Positions 32,555-40,686 of a DNA stretch of 64,000 nucleotides are shown in pieces; the first letter of the stretch is position 1; the number at the start of each line of letters is the position of its first letter. Both the position numbers and the translations under genes were made by a program. The DNA comes from Capsulimonas corticalis (GTDB lineage: Bacteria; Armatimonadota; Armatimonadia; Armatimonadales; Capsulimonadaceae). The DNA is taken from NCBI RefSeq assembly GCF_003574315.2, contig NZ_AP025739.1, positions 6,386,001 through 6,450,000 on the forward strand. The letters run 5' to 3'. Under the pieces are notes generated by a model. The model worked only from the letters and a program-made list of their open reading frames with translations. It made no database searches and was not told the origin of the DNA.

Positions 32555-32650
32555 TCACCGTATGGACCGGGAACGCCGGCCACCGCGCCGATGCTGGATC
32601 CGCGCCGTCAGGCGCTTACCAGCAAAGAGCGCCGTTAAGAAAAACTTCAA
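32555..32650 (-). CDS. Possible 31-residue basic peptide
   Basis: TTG start overlaps the ASCH gene stop (TTGA). Short hydrophobic KFFLTALFAG then an Arg-rich tail (RLTARIQHRRGGRRSRSIR). No start signal beyond coupling. It fills most of the gap between 32518 and 32647; may not be real. Confidence 0.25.
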   Translation of the reverse strand: MKFFLTALFAGKRLTARIQHRRGGRRSRSIR

Positions 32651-33165
32651 AGCACGAGTTCCTCTGGGACATGGAACCAGCCCTGCTTGCCGCTGTAGGG
32701 GATCGGCTCCTCGAACACGCGCACCATTTCGGTCACGAAGGCGTATCGACCAGGGTTATAGTCGCCGAACGCCTCCTCGTAGTCGCCGTATCGGTGGCGC
32801 GCCGCCGCCTTCGAGGTCGTCTCGCGGCAGTCCACAATATTCACGATGCAGAGAAGCGCGGAGCAGGGCATCAGATCCCGAATGACCTTGTCGTAGGCGG
32901 CCGCTGTCCGTCCGCCGAGCGCGTCCCAATCCACGTCCTTCAGAATCGTCGCGAGGAAGACTTCCTTGAACGGTTGTTCGGCGCACTTCAGGCGCTCGCC
33001 CGGTTGGAACCGCTGGGCGGCGTGGATGACAATCGGCCCTCGGTACGTGGTTGACCAGTGGCGCGTCTCGTTGCGCTTTTCTTCGAGCGCCATCAGCATT
33101 GCCCACGGGTTCCAGAGCGAAGTCGCAGGGATGAAGCGGGGTTTGACTGGCGGGTTAATGATCAC
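32647..33165 (-). CDS. ASCH-domain protein
   Basis: 172 residues. SLWNPWAMLMALEEKRNETRHWSTTYRGPIVIHAAQRF is the ASCH (PUA-like) signature, including the RNETR-x-W-x-T and GP-[IV]-x-IHA stretches. ASCH proteins bind or process modified nucleosides or RNA. In a phage with several DNA-modifying genes it may read or recycle modified bases; inference. Confidence 0.75.
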   Translation of the reverse strand: MIINPPVKPRFIPATSLWNPWAMLMALEEKRNETRHWSTTYRGPIVIHAAQRFQPGERLKCAEQPFKEVFLATILKDVDWDALGGRTAAAYDKVIRDLMPCSALLCIVNIVDCRETTSKAAARHRYGDYEEAFGDYNPGRYAFVTEMVRVFEEPIPYSGKQGWFHVPEELVL

Positions 33166-33475
33166 GGCGCGGCTCCTTCCGGTTGGCCGGACAAGAACGA
33201 TGCAGTTTCCCGTAGGCGCGCATGGTGGCGACCATGATACTGATCTCGACCGGACTGTTGACCCGGTACGAGTCGCCGCAGTGATCGCACATCAGCGTGA
33301 AATTCTCGGACAGGCGAACGTGGTCGACGCCGCCTCGCACCGCATCCGGGTCATCCTCGTCCTCGTCCGCAGCGTCGAGGATTTGCATCTGAAGAGAGGT
33401 GATTTCGGCGTTAAGGCTTTCGATCTTCTTCCGGGCCTCGGCCAGGTCGATCTCCGATTGAGTTCTGAGCGCCAT
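33155..33475 (-). CDS. Small coiled-coil zinc-finger protein
   Basis: 106 residues from ATG 33475 (TGATG overlap with the upstream gene). A helical start (EIDLAEARKKIESLNAEITSLQMQILDAADE) is followed by a CDHCGDSY...HRSCP zinc site. End overlaps the ASCH gene start. Unknown role. Confidence 0.55.
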   Translation of the reverse strand: MALRTQSEIDLAEARKKIESLNAEITSLQMQILDAADEDEDDPDAVRGGVDHVRLSENFTLMCDHCGDSYRVNSPVEISIMVATMRAYGKLHRSCPANRKEPRRDH

Positions 33476-34095
33476 CAACCCACCGTTCCTTCCGTAGTCG
33501 TCGGCTGGTCCAGCGCCGCTTCCAGCGCCTCGCCGACGTTCAATGCGAGCAGGGCGTCCGCCATATCCGCCATGCGTTTCCTGACGCCGTCCGGAGTGCG
33601 CGCGTGGCGAAGCAGCTCGTTGTGCTCGGCGCGGGTCAGCAGGACATAGTCGCAGAGCAGGCGGTCCGCATCGGTGAGATAGCCCTCGTAGTCGCGCGGA
33701 TGCATGCGCTGGATATTCTCTGGTGTGAAGCCGTGAATTGCAAGCAGTACGTGCGCGGTTTCGTCGAGCTTATCAATTGGGATCTCCGGCGGCGTCCGCA
33801 GGGCACGCTCATCACGCAGCATGCGCACCAGATCGTCGATCAGGATCTGCTTCTCTTCCAGAAACGCCTTAATATGCCGGACGACCATGCCCGGATAGTC
33901 CCACAGACCAGGATGGCCAGGGTAGACGATCTCCCAGATGGCGTTGAAGTCCTTTGTGTGCGTGCGCCGATTATCCTCGATCTGGGCTTCCAGGTCTCGG
34001 ATTTTCTGCTGCGCCTGCTCCAATGCTTGATCCCGTTGCTCAATGGCTGCGTTCGCCTCCGCCAGATCGATATCCGCCTGCTGTCCAAAGTCCAT
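33475..34095 (-). CDS. Coiled-coil protein
   Basis: 206 residues from ATG 34095 with GGGAG upstream; ATG 34122 lacks one. Residues 1-50 (DIDLAEANAAIEQRDQALEQAQQKIRDLEAQIEDNRR) are a coiled coil, echoing the shorter next protein (shared IDLAEA start). The rest is helical and acidic. The shared motif suggests the two interact or arose by duplication. Confidence 0.55.
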   Translation of the reverse strand: MDFGQQADIDLAEANAAIEQRDQALEQAQQKIRDLEAQIEDNRRTHTKDFNAIWEIVYPGHPGLWDYPGMVVRHIKAFLEEKQILIDDLVRMLRDERALRTPPEIPIDKLDETAHVLLAIHGFTPENIQRMHPRDYEGYLTDADRLLCDYVLLTRAEHNELLRHARTPDGVRKRMADMADALLALNVGEALEAALDQPTTTEGTVG

Positions 34096-34180
34096 GACTC
34101 TCCCGTCCTCTTTCTGATTCATATGTTGCGATCCAGGACGTCTTGCCGGAGCAGCGGCGGCCGCTCCGGCGTTCGCCCGC

Positions 34181-34846
34181 TTATGCGCGAGCCGGCCAGT
34201 TCCAGGTGCCTGGCGCTGGCGTCGGACTGTCGTCGAAGAGAACGCTGGTGCGCCACTCGACGTTCATAAGCGCGTCATTTGGCCCGTCGGTGAAGACTTG
34301 AAGCTGCACACAGCCGCGAGACGTCTTGTCTATGGAATTGCGGTTCCAAACGCGGACGACCATTGCGGGGCGAATTTGCCCAGCGCTTGGACCATCCGGC
34401 AGAATGTAGTGAACGACCCGGCCTTCGGTGAGGCCGGGAATGGGATCGGTCGTTATTGGCTTTTCAGGAGGCAATATGGTAGCGTTTTGGTTTATCGGTA
34501 GAAGCGCGCCGACGATTGCGCAAAAGACTTTATCTTTATATTGCTGGACTTCGGGAAGATCGGCATATGGCACGAGGCAGGGGTGTGTCTTCTTCTCCGC
34601 GTCCTTGACTTCTCCATAAACCCAACCGTCGGCGATCTTGTATTCGCACCAATTTTCGTGCATTTGAGCTGATGTAATGCCTGGATTATCGAGATAAGCT
34701 CGAACGCCTGCAACCGCCGATTGCCGCTGCCATTCCTCGGCATCGTTCCAACTGACCTGGCTAGTGTCGCCGATAGCCTCACACAAACCGCGATTGGCTT
34801 CATGGCAGACTTGTGCAACTGCCGACACTTCGATGCTATTTGCCAT
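34181..34846 (-). CDS. RyR-domain protein
   Basis: 221 residues. Residues 25-110 (SWNDAEEWQRQSAVAGVRAYLDNPGITSAQMHENWCEYKIADGWVYGEVKDAEKKTHPCLVPYADLPEVQQYKDKVFCAIVGAL) match the RyR domain: H-x-x-W, DGWVYG, and KTHPCLVPY. In bacteria this domain is linked to nucleotide-type ligand binding in conflict systems. C-terminal half is beta-rich with RPAMVVRVWNR. Possible anti-defence role is inference. Confidence 0.75.
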   Translation of the reverse strand: MANSIEVSAVAQVCHEANRGLCEAIGDTSQVSWNDAEEWQRQSAVAGVRAYLDNPGITSAQMHENWCEYKIADGWVYGEVKDAEKKTHPCLVPYADLPEVQQYKDKVFCAIVGALLPINQNATILPPEKPITTDPIPGLTEGRVVHYILPDGPSAGQIRPAMVVRVWNRNSIDKTSRGCVQLQVFTDGPNDALMNVEWRTSVLFDDSPTPAPGTWNWPARA

Positions 34847-34911
34847 TTGTTTCTCCTTCGCGGCCTTTCGGTCTGCATCGCCGCCGGCCGATTCACGGCG
34901 ATGACACTTGA

Positions 34912-35271
34912 TTAGTTAGCAACTTCCTGCACCGAAATGATATTGCGATATATCGAGAAGAATGGATTTCGCCATCCGATGACCTCAAATCGATAGGTGT
35001 GTCCGGCGGTAATCTGTCCGTAGACATCGCTGGAATTGAACTTGCCATTCAGGAGCGAGTCTTCGTCTTCCAACGTCTCGTGATCCGTGTAGATCAGGTA
35101 TTTGTCATGGTCACGGTCAGAGCGCTTGATGGCCTTGTCGACCACTTTAGCGGTAATCGTTTCTCGGTGCGCATTGCGGACAAGGCCGCCAGCTACGCCG
35201 AGCGCGATCACCAGAAGAAGGCAGCCACAACTGAATTTCGCGTCGCCACCCGATGATTTCTTCAATGTCAA
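34912..35271 (-). CDS. DUF1523-like membrane-anchored protein
   Basis: 119 residues. One N-terminal span (CGCLLLVIALGVAGGLV). YLIYTDHETLEDEDSLLNGKFNSSDVYGQITAGHTYRFEVIGWRNPFFSIYRNI matches the DUF1523 pattern of bacterial and phage proteins. Outside face likely. Function of the family unknown. Confidence 0.7.
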   Translation of the reverse strand: MTLKKSSGGDAKFSCGCLLLVIALGVAGGLVRNAHRETITAKVVDKAIKRSDRDHDKYLIYTDHETLEDEDSLLNGKFNSSDVYGQITAGHTYRFEVIGWRNPFFSIYRNIISVQEVAN

Positions 35272-35284
35272 ATCGTCCTCTCGT

Positions 35285-35563
35285 TCACCGTATCAAAGTC
35301 GCCAGCCGCGCGTTCACGGCGTCATAGAGCGTCATACGCTGCCCGTCCGGCCGCAGCACGCAGGCATCCCGCGAAGGCCATCTCCCGAGGCCGCAGCCAC
35401 CGGCCAGCGTGAAGCGCGCCGGCGCATAGTCGTGATCGTCTCCAGCAACCTTGATCAGTGTCGGGATCGGCGGTGCCCCGGGTAATAACCGTGGCGCCTT
35501 CAACCAACCGTTGACCGTGGCGACATCCGGCGCGGGATCTGCGAAGAGATCAAGCTGATCCAT
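35285..35563 (-). CDS. Hypothetical protein
   Basis: 92 residues from ATG 35563 with AGGAGG seven bases upstream. Starts MDQLDLFADPAPD, a clamp-binding-like QLDLF motif, which could tether it to the beta sliding clamp. The rest is unrecognised (FTLAGGCGLGRWPSRDACVLRPDGQRMTLYDAV). Confidence 0.5.
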   Translation of the reverse strand: MDQLDLFADPAPDVATVNGWLKAPRLLPGAPPIPTLIKVAGDDHDYAPARFTLAGGCGLGRWPSRDACVLRPDGQRMTLYDAVNARLATLIR

Positions 35564-35573
35564 CGCCGGCCTC

Positions 35574-35909
35574 CTAATCGATCCCCCACCAGGCCACCGT
35601 GACGGGATATGCCTCCGGATGGTCTGAGGGAACGATATGGAAGGTGACCAGGTCATTCGCCTCATCATCCTCGTCCCAGAAATAGTCGTGCGCGGACGTC
35701 GCCGCGAGGGCCACGGTGCAATCCGCCTCTTCCATCAGGCAGAAATCGCTGCTCGCGCTCCGGTCGTGGAGCGCGGCGCTCAGAATGTCCTGGAACTGCT
35801 CGGGGGCGATGTGTCCCTCGACATAGGCGCCGACGATCTCGGTCTCGTCGCTGCCGGAGTAGAGCGCCTGGAGGAGCACCGTTCCAGTGGGTGTGGTAAT
35901 AAATGTCAT
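35574..35909 (-). CDS. Hypothetical acidic protein
   Basis: 111 residues, pI clearly acidic (DYFWDEDDEANDLVTFHIVPSDHPEAYPVTVAWWGID). Alpha/beta. Start overlaps the previous stop (ATGA at 35906-35909). DNA-mimic character possible from charge alone; no family recognised. Confidence 0.5.
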   Translation of the reverse strand: MTFITTPTGTVLLQALYSGSDETEIVGAYVEGHIAPEQFQDILSAALHDRSASSDFCLMEEADCTVALAATSAHDYFWDEDDEANDLVTFHIVPSDHPEAYPVTVAWWGID

Positions 35910-36670
35910 ATCGTGTCCTTTCGAATTCGTTCGATAGAAATGAGCGGCTGATCGCTTTCGATCACAATGTCCCAGGCGTCGCCATATCGCTCGGGGTGCT
36001 CGGACCAGAACTGTTGCCTTATCGCCTGGCGCATCTCGCTTGCCCGGCGCGCGGCCATCGTGCGCGGATCGCCGTCATCTTGTCGCGGGATCAGCAGACG
36101 CATTCCCTGAAGCAGACTTCGAAGGACGGCCATATTATTGAACTGTGCTCGCCGCGTCGCGATCGCTTCCGGAGTGTCCGGATCGGTGCTCAGCACCGTG
36201 TCCCGGATGGAATAGGAGATCGCCTCCTCGACTTCGGCAATCTCTCCTCGCTGAACGGAATCGTAAAGGTCGAGCGCGTGATCCATGACCCGCGCCTGCG
36301 TTCCCGTCATGCGCACGAGGTATTCGCTCTCGCCTGCGGGCGTATCGCGCCGGGATGCATTCGGGAAGATCCTGGACACATGGTCTTCGAAGACCGCGTA
36401 CGCCCGTAGGTTCAATGTTAATGCATCCCACTCAATATGGCAGCCTTCACGAAACGGCGTAAGCACCTCATATTTCTCAGCGTATGAGGTCAGTTCACGT
36501 AAGTAGTGGCCTTCGATAGGGCCACTGCATTTCGTTTCGCCGATCGGCAACCGCAGGAACCCGTTCGCAAAATCCTCACGATCCTCGCGAACGTCTCCCT
36601 TCCGGATCGGCAGGCGCAAATAATAACTGGCGATCGCATCAGGAGGGCAGTTATCCCATTCAATCACCAA
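35906..36670 (-). CDS. Hypothetical protein
   Basis: 254 residues; begins TTG 36670 or GTG 36667. Unrecognised. N-terminal beta-rich region (YYLRLPIRKGDV, FLRLPIGETKCSG), then helices (ARVMDHALDLYDSVQRGEIAEVEEAI). Upstream a 20-bp tandem duplication brings two AAGGATGAG copies close to the start. Confidence 0.5.
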   Translation of the reverse strand: MVIEWDNCPPDAIASYYLRLPIRKGDVREDREDFANGFLRLPIGETKCSGPIEGHYLRELTSYAEKYEVLTPFREGCHIEWDALTLNLRAYAVFEDHVSRIFPNASRRDTPAGESEYLVRMTGTQARVMDHALDLYDSVQRGEIAEVEEAISYSIRDTVLSTDPDTPEAIATRRAQFNNMAVLRSLLQGMRLLIPRQDDGDPRTMAARRASEMRQAIRQQFWSEHPERYGDAWDIVIESDQPLISIERIRKDTI

Positions 36671-36674
36671 AATT

Positions 36675-36714
36675 GGCTCATCCTTGGGAAGCTTGGCTCA
36701 TCCTTGGGAAGCTT
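36675..36714. repeat. 20-bp tandem duplication
   Basis: GGCTCATCCTTGGGAAGCTT occurs twice in a row directly upstream of the 35906-36670 gene, duplicating its ribosome-binding region (minus-strand AAGGATGAG). Likely a recent slippage event. Confidence 0.7.
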
Positions 36715-36734
36715 GGATAATCCGATTTCAGATA

Positions 36735-37070
36735 TCACGCGCGCACCGCCTTCGCGCTCTGCGGCGCTTCCAGATACTCGCGCTCGGCCCCGGCCCACAG
36801 GTCCTCATAATCGGGCTTCGGTTTTTCGACCTCGACGCGCCGGGCATGAAGACTGAGGTCCGACCAGTTCATGTTGTTGCTGGACCAGTCGCTCAGCTCA
36901 CTATTGCTGCCCAGCGTATAGGCGAACTCCTCATCGAACATCTTCTGGTAGGCGAGTGACCCGCGCTCGCCTTCGTCGATGGCGTAGCTGTCCGCGCGGT
37001 GCCTGGCGACGACCTCGGCGGGGATGTCGAACATCTCGCCGTTCTCAAGTTTTACGCGCATGATTTTCAT
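36735..37070 (-). CDS. Hypothetical small protein
   Basis: 111 residues from ATG 37070 with GAGAGG upstream. Starts KIMRVKLENGEMFDIPAEVVARHRADSYAIDEGERGSLAYQKMFDEEFAYTL, a pattern seen in short phage proteins of unknown role. Ends in a disordered Glu/Ala stretch. Confidence 0.55.
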   Translation of the reverse strand: MKIMRVKLENGEMFDIPAEVVARHRADSYAIDEGERGSLAYQKMFDEEFAYTLGSNSELSDWSSNNMNWSDLSLHARRVEVEKPKPDYEDLWAGAEREYLEAPQSAKAVRA

Positions 37071-37097
37071 GGTCTTGTTCCTCTCCGGCGGCAAAGG

Positions 37098-37517
37098 TCA
37101 GTGTATGTGGGGCGGGTTGGGAGCTTCGCGGCGCGGGACAAGCGCGTTGATCGAGTCCAGTTGCCGCTGCAACTCCTCGATCTGACGGGAGATCAGACTG
37201 CTGCTGTGCTCGTAACCTTGCCGATGAATCGTTCGAACTTCAATCATCGCCAGGTGGAACGCCTCGGTGCAGGCGCGGCTCTCTTGCTCCGCCTCGATCA
37301 GCTCGGCGAGATCGGCTTCGCCCTGCAAATGTCGCTCGAATAATTGCGATCGGTGAAGAAAGGCGCAGTACTGGCGGTCAGCCGCTGCGTCAGCCGCTTC
37401 GCCGGCGGCGCGCATCGATTCCGCGATATTCTTGGAATACAGCATGGCCTCCAGTGCCTGCTGACAGCCGTCGCGCGCCTCCGCGATCTGCTCTTTTGTG
37501 AATGAATCGTCGAACAT
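37098..37517 (-). CDS. Hypothetical coiled-coil protein
   Basis: 139 residues from ATG 37517, AAAGGA upstream. Nearly all helical (EARDGCQQALEAMLYSKNIAESMRAAGEAAD, ELIEAEQESRACTEAFHLAMIE, SSLISRQIEELQRQLDSINAL). Terminal PPHIH. No domain. Confidence 0.5.
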   Translation of the reverse strand: MFDDSFTKEQIAEARDGCQQALEAMLYSKNIAESMRAAGEAADAAADRQYCAFLHRSQLFERHLQGEADLAELIEAEQESRACTEAFHLAMIEVRTIHRQGYEHSSSLISRQIEELQRQLDSINALVPRREAPNPPHIH

Positions 37518-37571
37518 AATTTCAAATTTCCTTTCCGTCAAAAAGGCCGGGCTAGGCCGGCGTCGTCAATA

Positions 37572-38171
37572 TCAAGTCATGTCCGTCGAAGCAACAGCAG
37601 TAAGAACGCGCCGTTTGCGGACAGTGTCACGTGTTGCCTCAGGCTTTAACCCCATCGCTTCCAGCAGATCTCCGTTCGCAAGCAAGTATTCGCGCCCGAT
37701 CCGCCCACACTCTTCGTCGCAGTGCTGGTTATGAACGCTCACCGGACCGCCGCGCTTGCCTTTGTTCGCGGCGAGGTGCGCGGCCGTTGGATGCCCGTCC
37801 AGCAGAACAGTCTCGATCTGTCCGAGGCGCGTGACGGCAAGGCGGGCCTTTGCGATCAGCGGCGCCGGCACGTTTTCGGCGTTGTACTCCCAGAACGTCC
37901 AGCCGAGCGCGATCTTACTGTCGCAGTAAACGGTACCACTCCAGCCTTCGGGAAGCGAGAGAAGGCCTTTCGTCAGCGCAATCATCTCGGTATTGTTGTT
38001 CGTGACCGGAAGATAGAAGCCAAGCTCATCCTTCATAAAGGGCTTCACCACGCCGCATTCGCTGTGAATGCGCTCGCCGCTCGCGTCCACCTGTGCCCAT
38101 GCCCAGGTTCCGCCGATCAGAGATGGGTTCTTGCGGATGACACCGCCATCCGTATACAAAGCCGCGATCAT
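37572..38171 (-). CDS. Ribonuclease H-like protein
   Basis: 199 residues from ATG 38171 (AAAGGA upstream). Core of RNase HI: ALYTDGGVI (Asp), GGTWAWAQVD, NNNTEMIALTKGLLSLP (Glu), GTVYCDSKIALGWTF (Asp), then NVPAPLIAKARLAV and VLLDGHP. The three acidic residues are in order. It may remove RNA primers during phage replication. A Cys-rich C-terminus (NQHCDEECGRIGREYL) is additional. Confidence 0.8.
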   Translation of the reverse strand: MIAALYTDGGVIRKNPSLIGGTWAWAQVDASGERIHSECGVVKPFMKDELGFYLPVTNNNTEMIALTKGLLSLPEGWSGTVYCDSKIALGWTFWEYNAENVPAPLIAKARLAVTRLGQIETVLLDGHPTAAHLAANKGKRGGPVSVHNQHCDEECGRIGREYLLANGDLLEAMGLKPEATRDTVRKRRVLTAVASTDMT

Positions 38172-38172
38172 A

Positions 38173-38649
38173 TCAATCCTTTCCCGCCCACGAATCGACT
38201 TCCGCCCAGTCGTAAGCCGCCCAGAGAATCCCAGAGGCGTTAGCCCCGCGCGCCCACATGATTTCAAAAACTCGCTGATCGTATTGATCGATCAATAATC
38301 GCGCAACGTTGGATCGGTGGCATGTCTCCGCGTTCCGGCACCCACACATCAAAATCACGGAATGCGGATGCTCAAGGACATACTGCGCTCCGGCGGCGGC
38401 GTCGACCAATTCGATCTGGCGGCTTCCGTCCGCGTTCGCGGGCTCCCGGTAGCGCTTATTGCCAAGCTGCACGCAGCGCGCATAACGATCGCCGAGAAAC
38501 TCGCGAAGGGCTCCATGCCGCCATTGCGGATGCGCGCTCCAGGCGCGGTACCGGATGTCCACAATCGTCGCGTCCAGGCGCTCCGCGATCATCAATAGGT
38601 CCGCCGGCTTGCGTCCCTCGTAGCCCATCGTGTAGACCGTAGGCGTCAT
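38173..38649 (-). CDS. DUF488 family protein
   Basis: 158 residues from ATG 38649 (ATGA overlap with the gene upstream). Starts PTVYTMGYEGRKPADLLMIAERLDATIVDIRYRAWSAHPQWRHGALREFLGDRYARCVQLGNKRY and contains VILMCGCRNAETCHRSNVA, both DUF488 hallmarks (VDIR, LGN, C-x-C...CHR). Function in phages unknown; possibly nucleic-acid related. A dispersed palindrome lies in its 3' end. Confidence 0.8.
   Translation of the reverse strand: MTPTVYTMGYEGRKPADLLMIAERLDATIVDIRYRAWSAHPQWRHGALREFLGDRYARCVQLGNKRYREPANADGSRQIELVDAAAGAQYVLEHPHSVILMCGCRNAETCHRSNVARLLIDQYDQRVFEIMWARGANASGILWAAYDWAEVDSWAGKD
38280..38299. repeat. Dispersed GATCGAT palindrome, copy 3
   Basis: CGTATTGATCGATCAATAAT; the inner 16 bases are a perfect palindrome. 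Lies within the DUF488 gene (encodes LLIDQYD). Shares the 17-base core with all other copies. Confidence 0.65.
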
Positions 38650-39071
38650 GGCGACCGCCTCCGGGAATTCTCTAGCGCCTCCTCCCATCGCACCTCTGGG
38701 ACGCCCAGGAACAGGCGGGCTCGGTTGCGATAGCTCCACTGCAGCATGGGTCCGCAATCATCAAAACCCGTTGGCTCATTGTCGTTGAGTGGGATTCGGC
38801 GGCGATAATACTCATCTGCAAGCCAGCGCGCATGCCGGTCGACTTGCTCGTCGCTTTCCAAACTCACCGGGGCTTCCGTACTGATCGTCACGTAAATGGC
38901 TCGATGCGAATGATCCTCACACGTGAAGGCGATTCCGCCCTCCGGAAACCGCTCAATCTGGTCCCCATAGCTTTCCGCCAGAAGCTGCGCGCTGAAGCCG
39001 TTGAGATGAGCATTCACGACTGAATGTAGGTTCGCGCAGAAATATCCGATATTGATGACTGCCTTTGACAT
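38646..39071 (-). CDS. Hypothetical protein
   Basis: 141 residues. N-terminus AVINIGYFCANLHSVVNAHLNGF and a middle beta part (GIAFTCEDHSHRAIYVTISTEAPV) are unrecognised. C-terminus Arg-rich (WSYRNRARLFLG). Coupled to the DUF488 gene. Confidence 0.5.
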   Translation of the reverse strand: MSKAVINIGYFCANLHSVVNAHLNGFSAQLLAESYGDQIERFPEGGIAFTCEDHSHRAIYVTISTEAPVSLESDEQVDRHARWLADEYYRRRIPLNDNEPTGFDDCGPMLQWSYRNRARLFLGVPEVRWEEALENSRRRSP

Positions 39072-39072
39072 A

Positions 39073-39456
39073 TCACGCTCCCGCCGCGTCGATGATCGCG
39101 GACGCCTCAGAGACTGTCATCCCCGCCGCCTGCATCGCCGTCGCATGTCCGTAGCGAAGCAGGTAACACTGCTGCCCCGTCGTCGCGAGGTCCGCGCTGC
39201 GCTTGCGCGGCTGTGTCAGGAAGACCGACGACGGCGGCGCTTCCGAGATCGGCGGACGCGGAACGAATGGCTTCGCGCTCACGCGGTGATGGCATTTGCG
39301 ACAGGCCCATCCGCGATCGACCAGCGTCAAATCCGTCTTATGCGTTCCGCCCGGCTTTGTCTGGACGCCGCAGACCGGCAGGCCGTCCTCGCCGGCGATG
39401 TGCCAGGTGCGATGCTTCGCCGCGCGGTAATAGCGGCGGGTGATGATTTCGCTCAA
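39073..39456 (-). CDS. Hypothetical zinc-site protein
   Basis: 127 residues from TTG 39456, which has AAGGAG six bases upstream; ATG 39507 adds 17 residues but lacks a signal. TWHIAGEDGLPVCGVQT and GWACRKCHHRV give a likely four-ligand zinc site. Basic C-terminus (QPRKRSADLATTGQQCYLLRYG). Unknown role. Confidence 0.5.
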   Translation of the reverse strand: MSEIITRRYYRAAKHRTWHIAGEDGLPVCGVQTKPGGTHKTDLTLVDRGWACRKCHHRVSAKPFVPRPPISEAPPSSVFLTQPRKRSADLATTGQQCYLLRYGHATAMQAAGMTVSEASAIIDAAGA

Positions 39457-39606
39457 TAAAATCTCCTTCAACGCAGGACCTTCGGCATTTGGATATGCTT
39501 GCGTCATCTAAGCAAGCAAGCGATATTTCACTTTCCGGCCCTGTACATTCCCATCGGGCAGAGGTCTCTGGGCACAGGATTGTACAGTGATTTGCTGCAC
39601 GGCGCT

Positions 39607-39996
39607 TCAGCCGTAAACGAGTTCCCTTTCCTGAGCCGCCGCCGGCGCGCTCCGTCTCTTATCTTCCACGACCCGACGATACGCAAAGAGCAGACGCTCC
39701 GCCGGAAGCGCGTTCAGCGCGATCACCTTGCCCTCAAACGTTGCCGGGTCGAAGTCGCCTCTCGTGTAGGCGTCGACCGTGCGCGCCCAGTGGCGCAGCA
39801 GCTGGCGCGTCCAGTCTTCGGGCGTCACGGTCCCAGGAACCACCGCGCCCTTCGCCCCGGGCTGTCTGCCGATCGTACACGCGGGCTGCTTCTCGAAATC
39901 GATCCACGGCCAAAGCACGAGATCGCTGTCGCGGGTGCGCAGATACCGCTCCGTCCAGTTGACGATTTCCTCGCATGGCCAGGGCTTTCGGGTCAC
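39607..39996 (-). CDS. Hypothetical protein
   Basis: 129 residues from GTG 39996, with AGGAGG just upstream. TRKPWPCEEIVNWTERYLRTRDSDLVLWPWIDFEKQPACTIG is distinctive, helical and Trp-rich. Stop two bases from the upstream gene's. No family recognised. Confidence 0.5.
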   Translation of the reverse strand: MTRKPWPCEEIVNWTERYLRTRDSDLVLWPWIDFEKQPACTIGRQPGAKGAVVPGTVTPEDWTRQLLRHWARTVDAYTRGDFDPATFEGKVIALNALPAERLLFAYRRVVEDKRRSAPAAAQERELVYG

Positions 39997-39997
39997 C

Positions 39998-40465
39998 TTA
40001 GACCTCCTCGATCGTGATGCCGTGTCGCGCTTCAATCAGGCGCTTCTTCAGCATGAAGACGGCTGTTCGAATACCCTTCGCATCTTCCACTCTCTTCTGT
40101 CCGCTCTCGATCCAGGTGTAGCGGAAGTCGGCGATGTATTCGAAGATCAGCCGCTCGCCTTCGAAAAAGCGATATGGGACCTGCATCTCCAGTCCCGAAA
40201 TACTGCCCGCGATCTGCATCGCTTTCAGCAGTCGGTAGCGATTACCCTCACGCTTGGATGCGAATGTATAGCCGTCGATTTCCACCGGTTCATTGCGGTA
40301 TTTAGGCTTCTTATCCACGTCCGTCTGAGCGCCTGTAGGATCCGTGCGCGCGCTTCCCGACTTGCTGGCAGGGAGTGGAATAGCGGCGACGCCCATCTGT
40401 GCGCGGATCTGCTCCGCCGCCTTCGTCCCGTACTTATCGATGTCTCGAATGTCGATGCCTGCCAT
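39998..40465 (-). CDS. DUF1064 (PD-(D/E)XK-like) nuclease
   Basis: 155 residues. KYRNEPVEIDGYTFASKREGNRYRLLKAMQIAGSISGLEMQVPYRFFEG, then YIADFRYTWIESGQKRVEDAKGIRTAVFMLKKRLIEARHGITIEEV, is the DUF1064 pattern; A-D-F and V-E-D-A-K-G place the catalytic Asp, Glu and Lys. Members act as Holliday-junction type or nicking nucleases in phages. Confidence 0.8.
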   Translation of the reverse strand: MAGIDIRDIDKYGTKAAEQIRAQMGVAAIPLPASKSGSARTDPTGAQTDVDKKPKYRNEPVEIDGYTFASKREGNRYRLLKAMQIAGSISGLEMQVPYRFFEGERLIFEYIADFRYTWIESGQKRVEDAKGIRTAVFMLKKRLIEARHGITIEEV

Positions 40466-40686
40466 GTCGATGTCGTCCTATCACCAAAATCAAGACTCGT
40501 GTCCGAAATCTGTTCTCGCGGGCCGCATCCCCGGCGAGGCTCCCACTTCTTGCGGCCCGCGAGTGTTACTAGAATCCGCCGGCGTTCCATCTGCTCGCCG
40601 GGGCGCCTCAATCCCCCGGTCTGGCGCTGCTCGTTTAGATTTATCCAGGCCGCCGCCCCGCCTGAAATCGCAAATTCAAGATTTCT
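40466..40686. other. Gene-free gap with a stable hairpin
   Basis: No reading frame of note. Apart from the 40515-40563 hairpin, I see no promoter consensus. A+T-richer near 40660-40690. Confidence 0.4.
40515..40563. terminator. Long-loop hairpin within the early operon
   Basis: A 13-bp perfect stem (40515-40527 with 40551-40563) with a 23-base loop, between the 40687 gene stop and ATG 40465. No T-tract; may be an attenuator or RNase processing site of the early mRNA. Confidence 0.45.
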
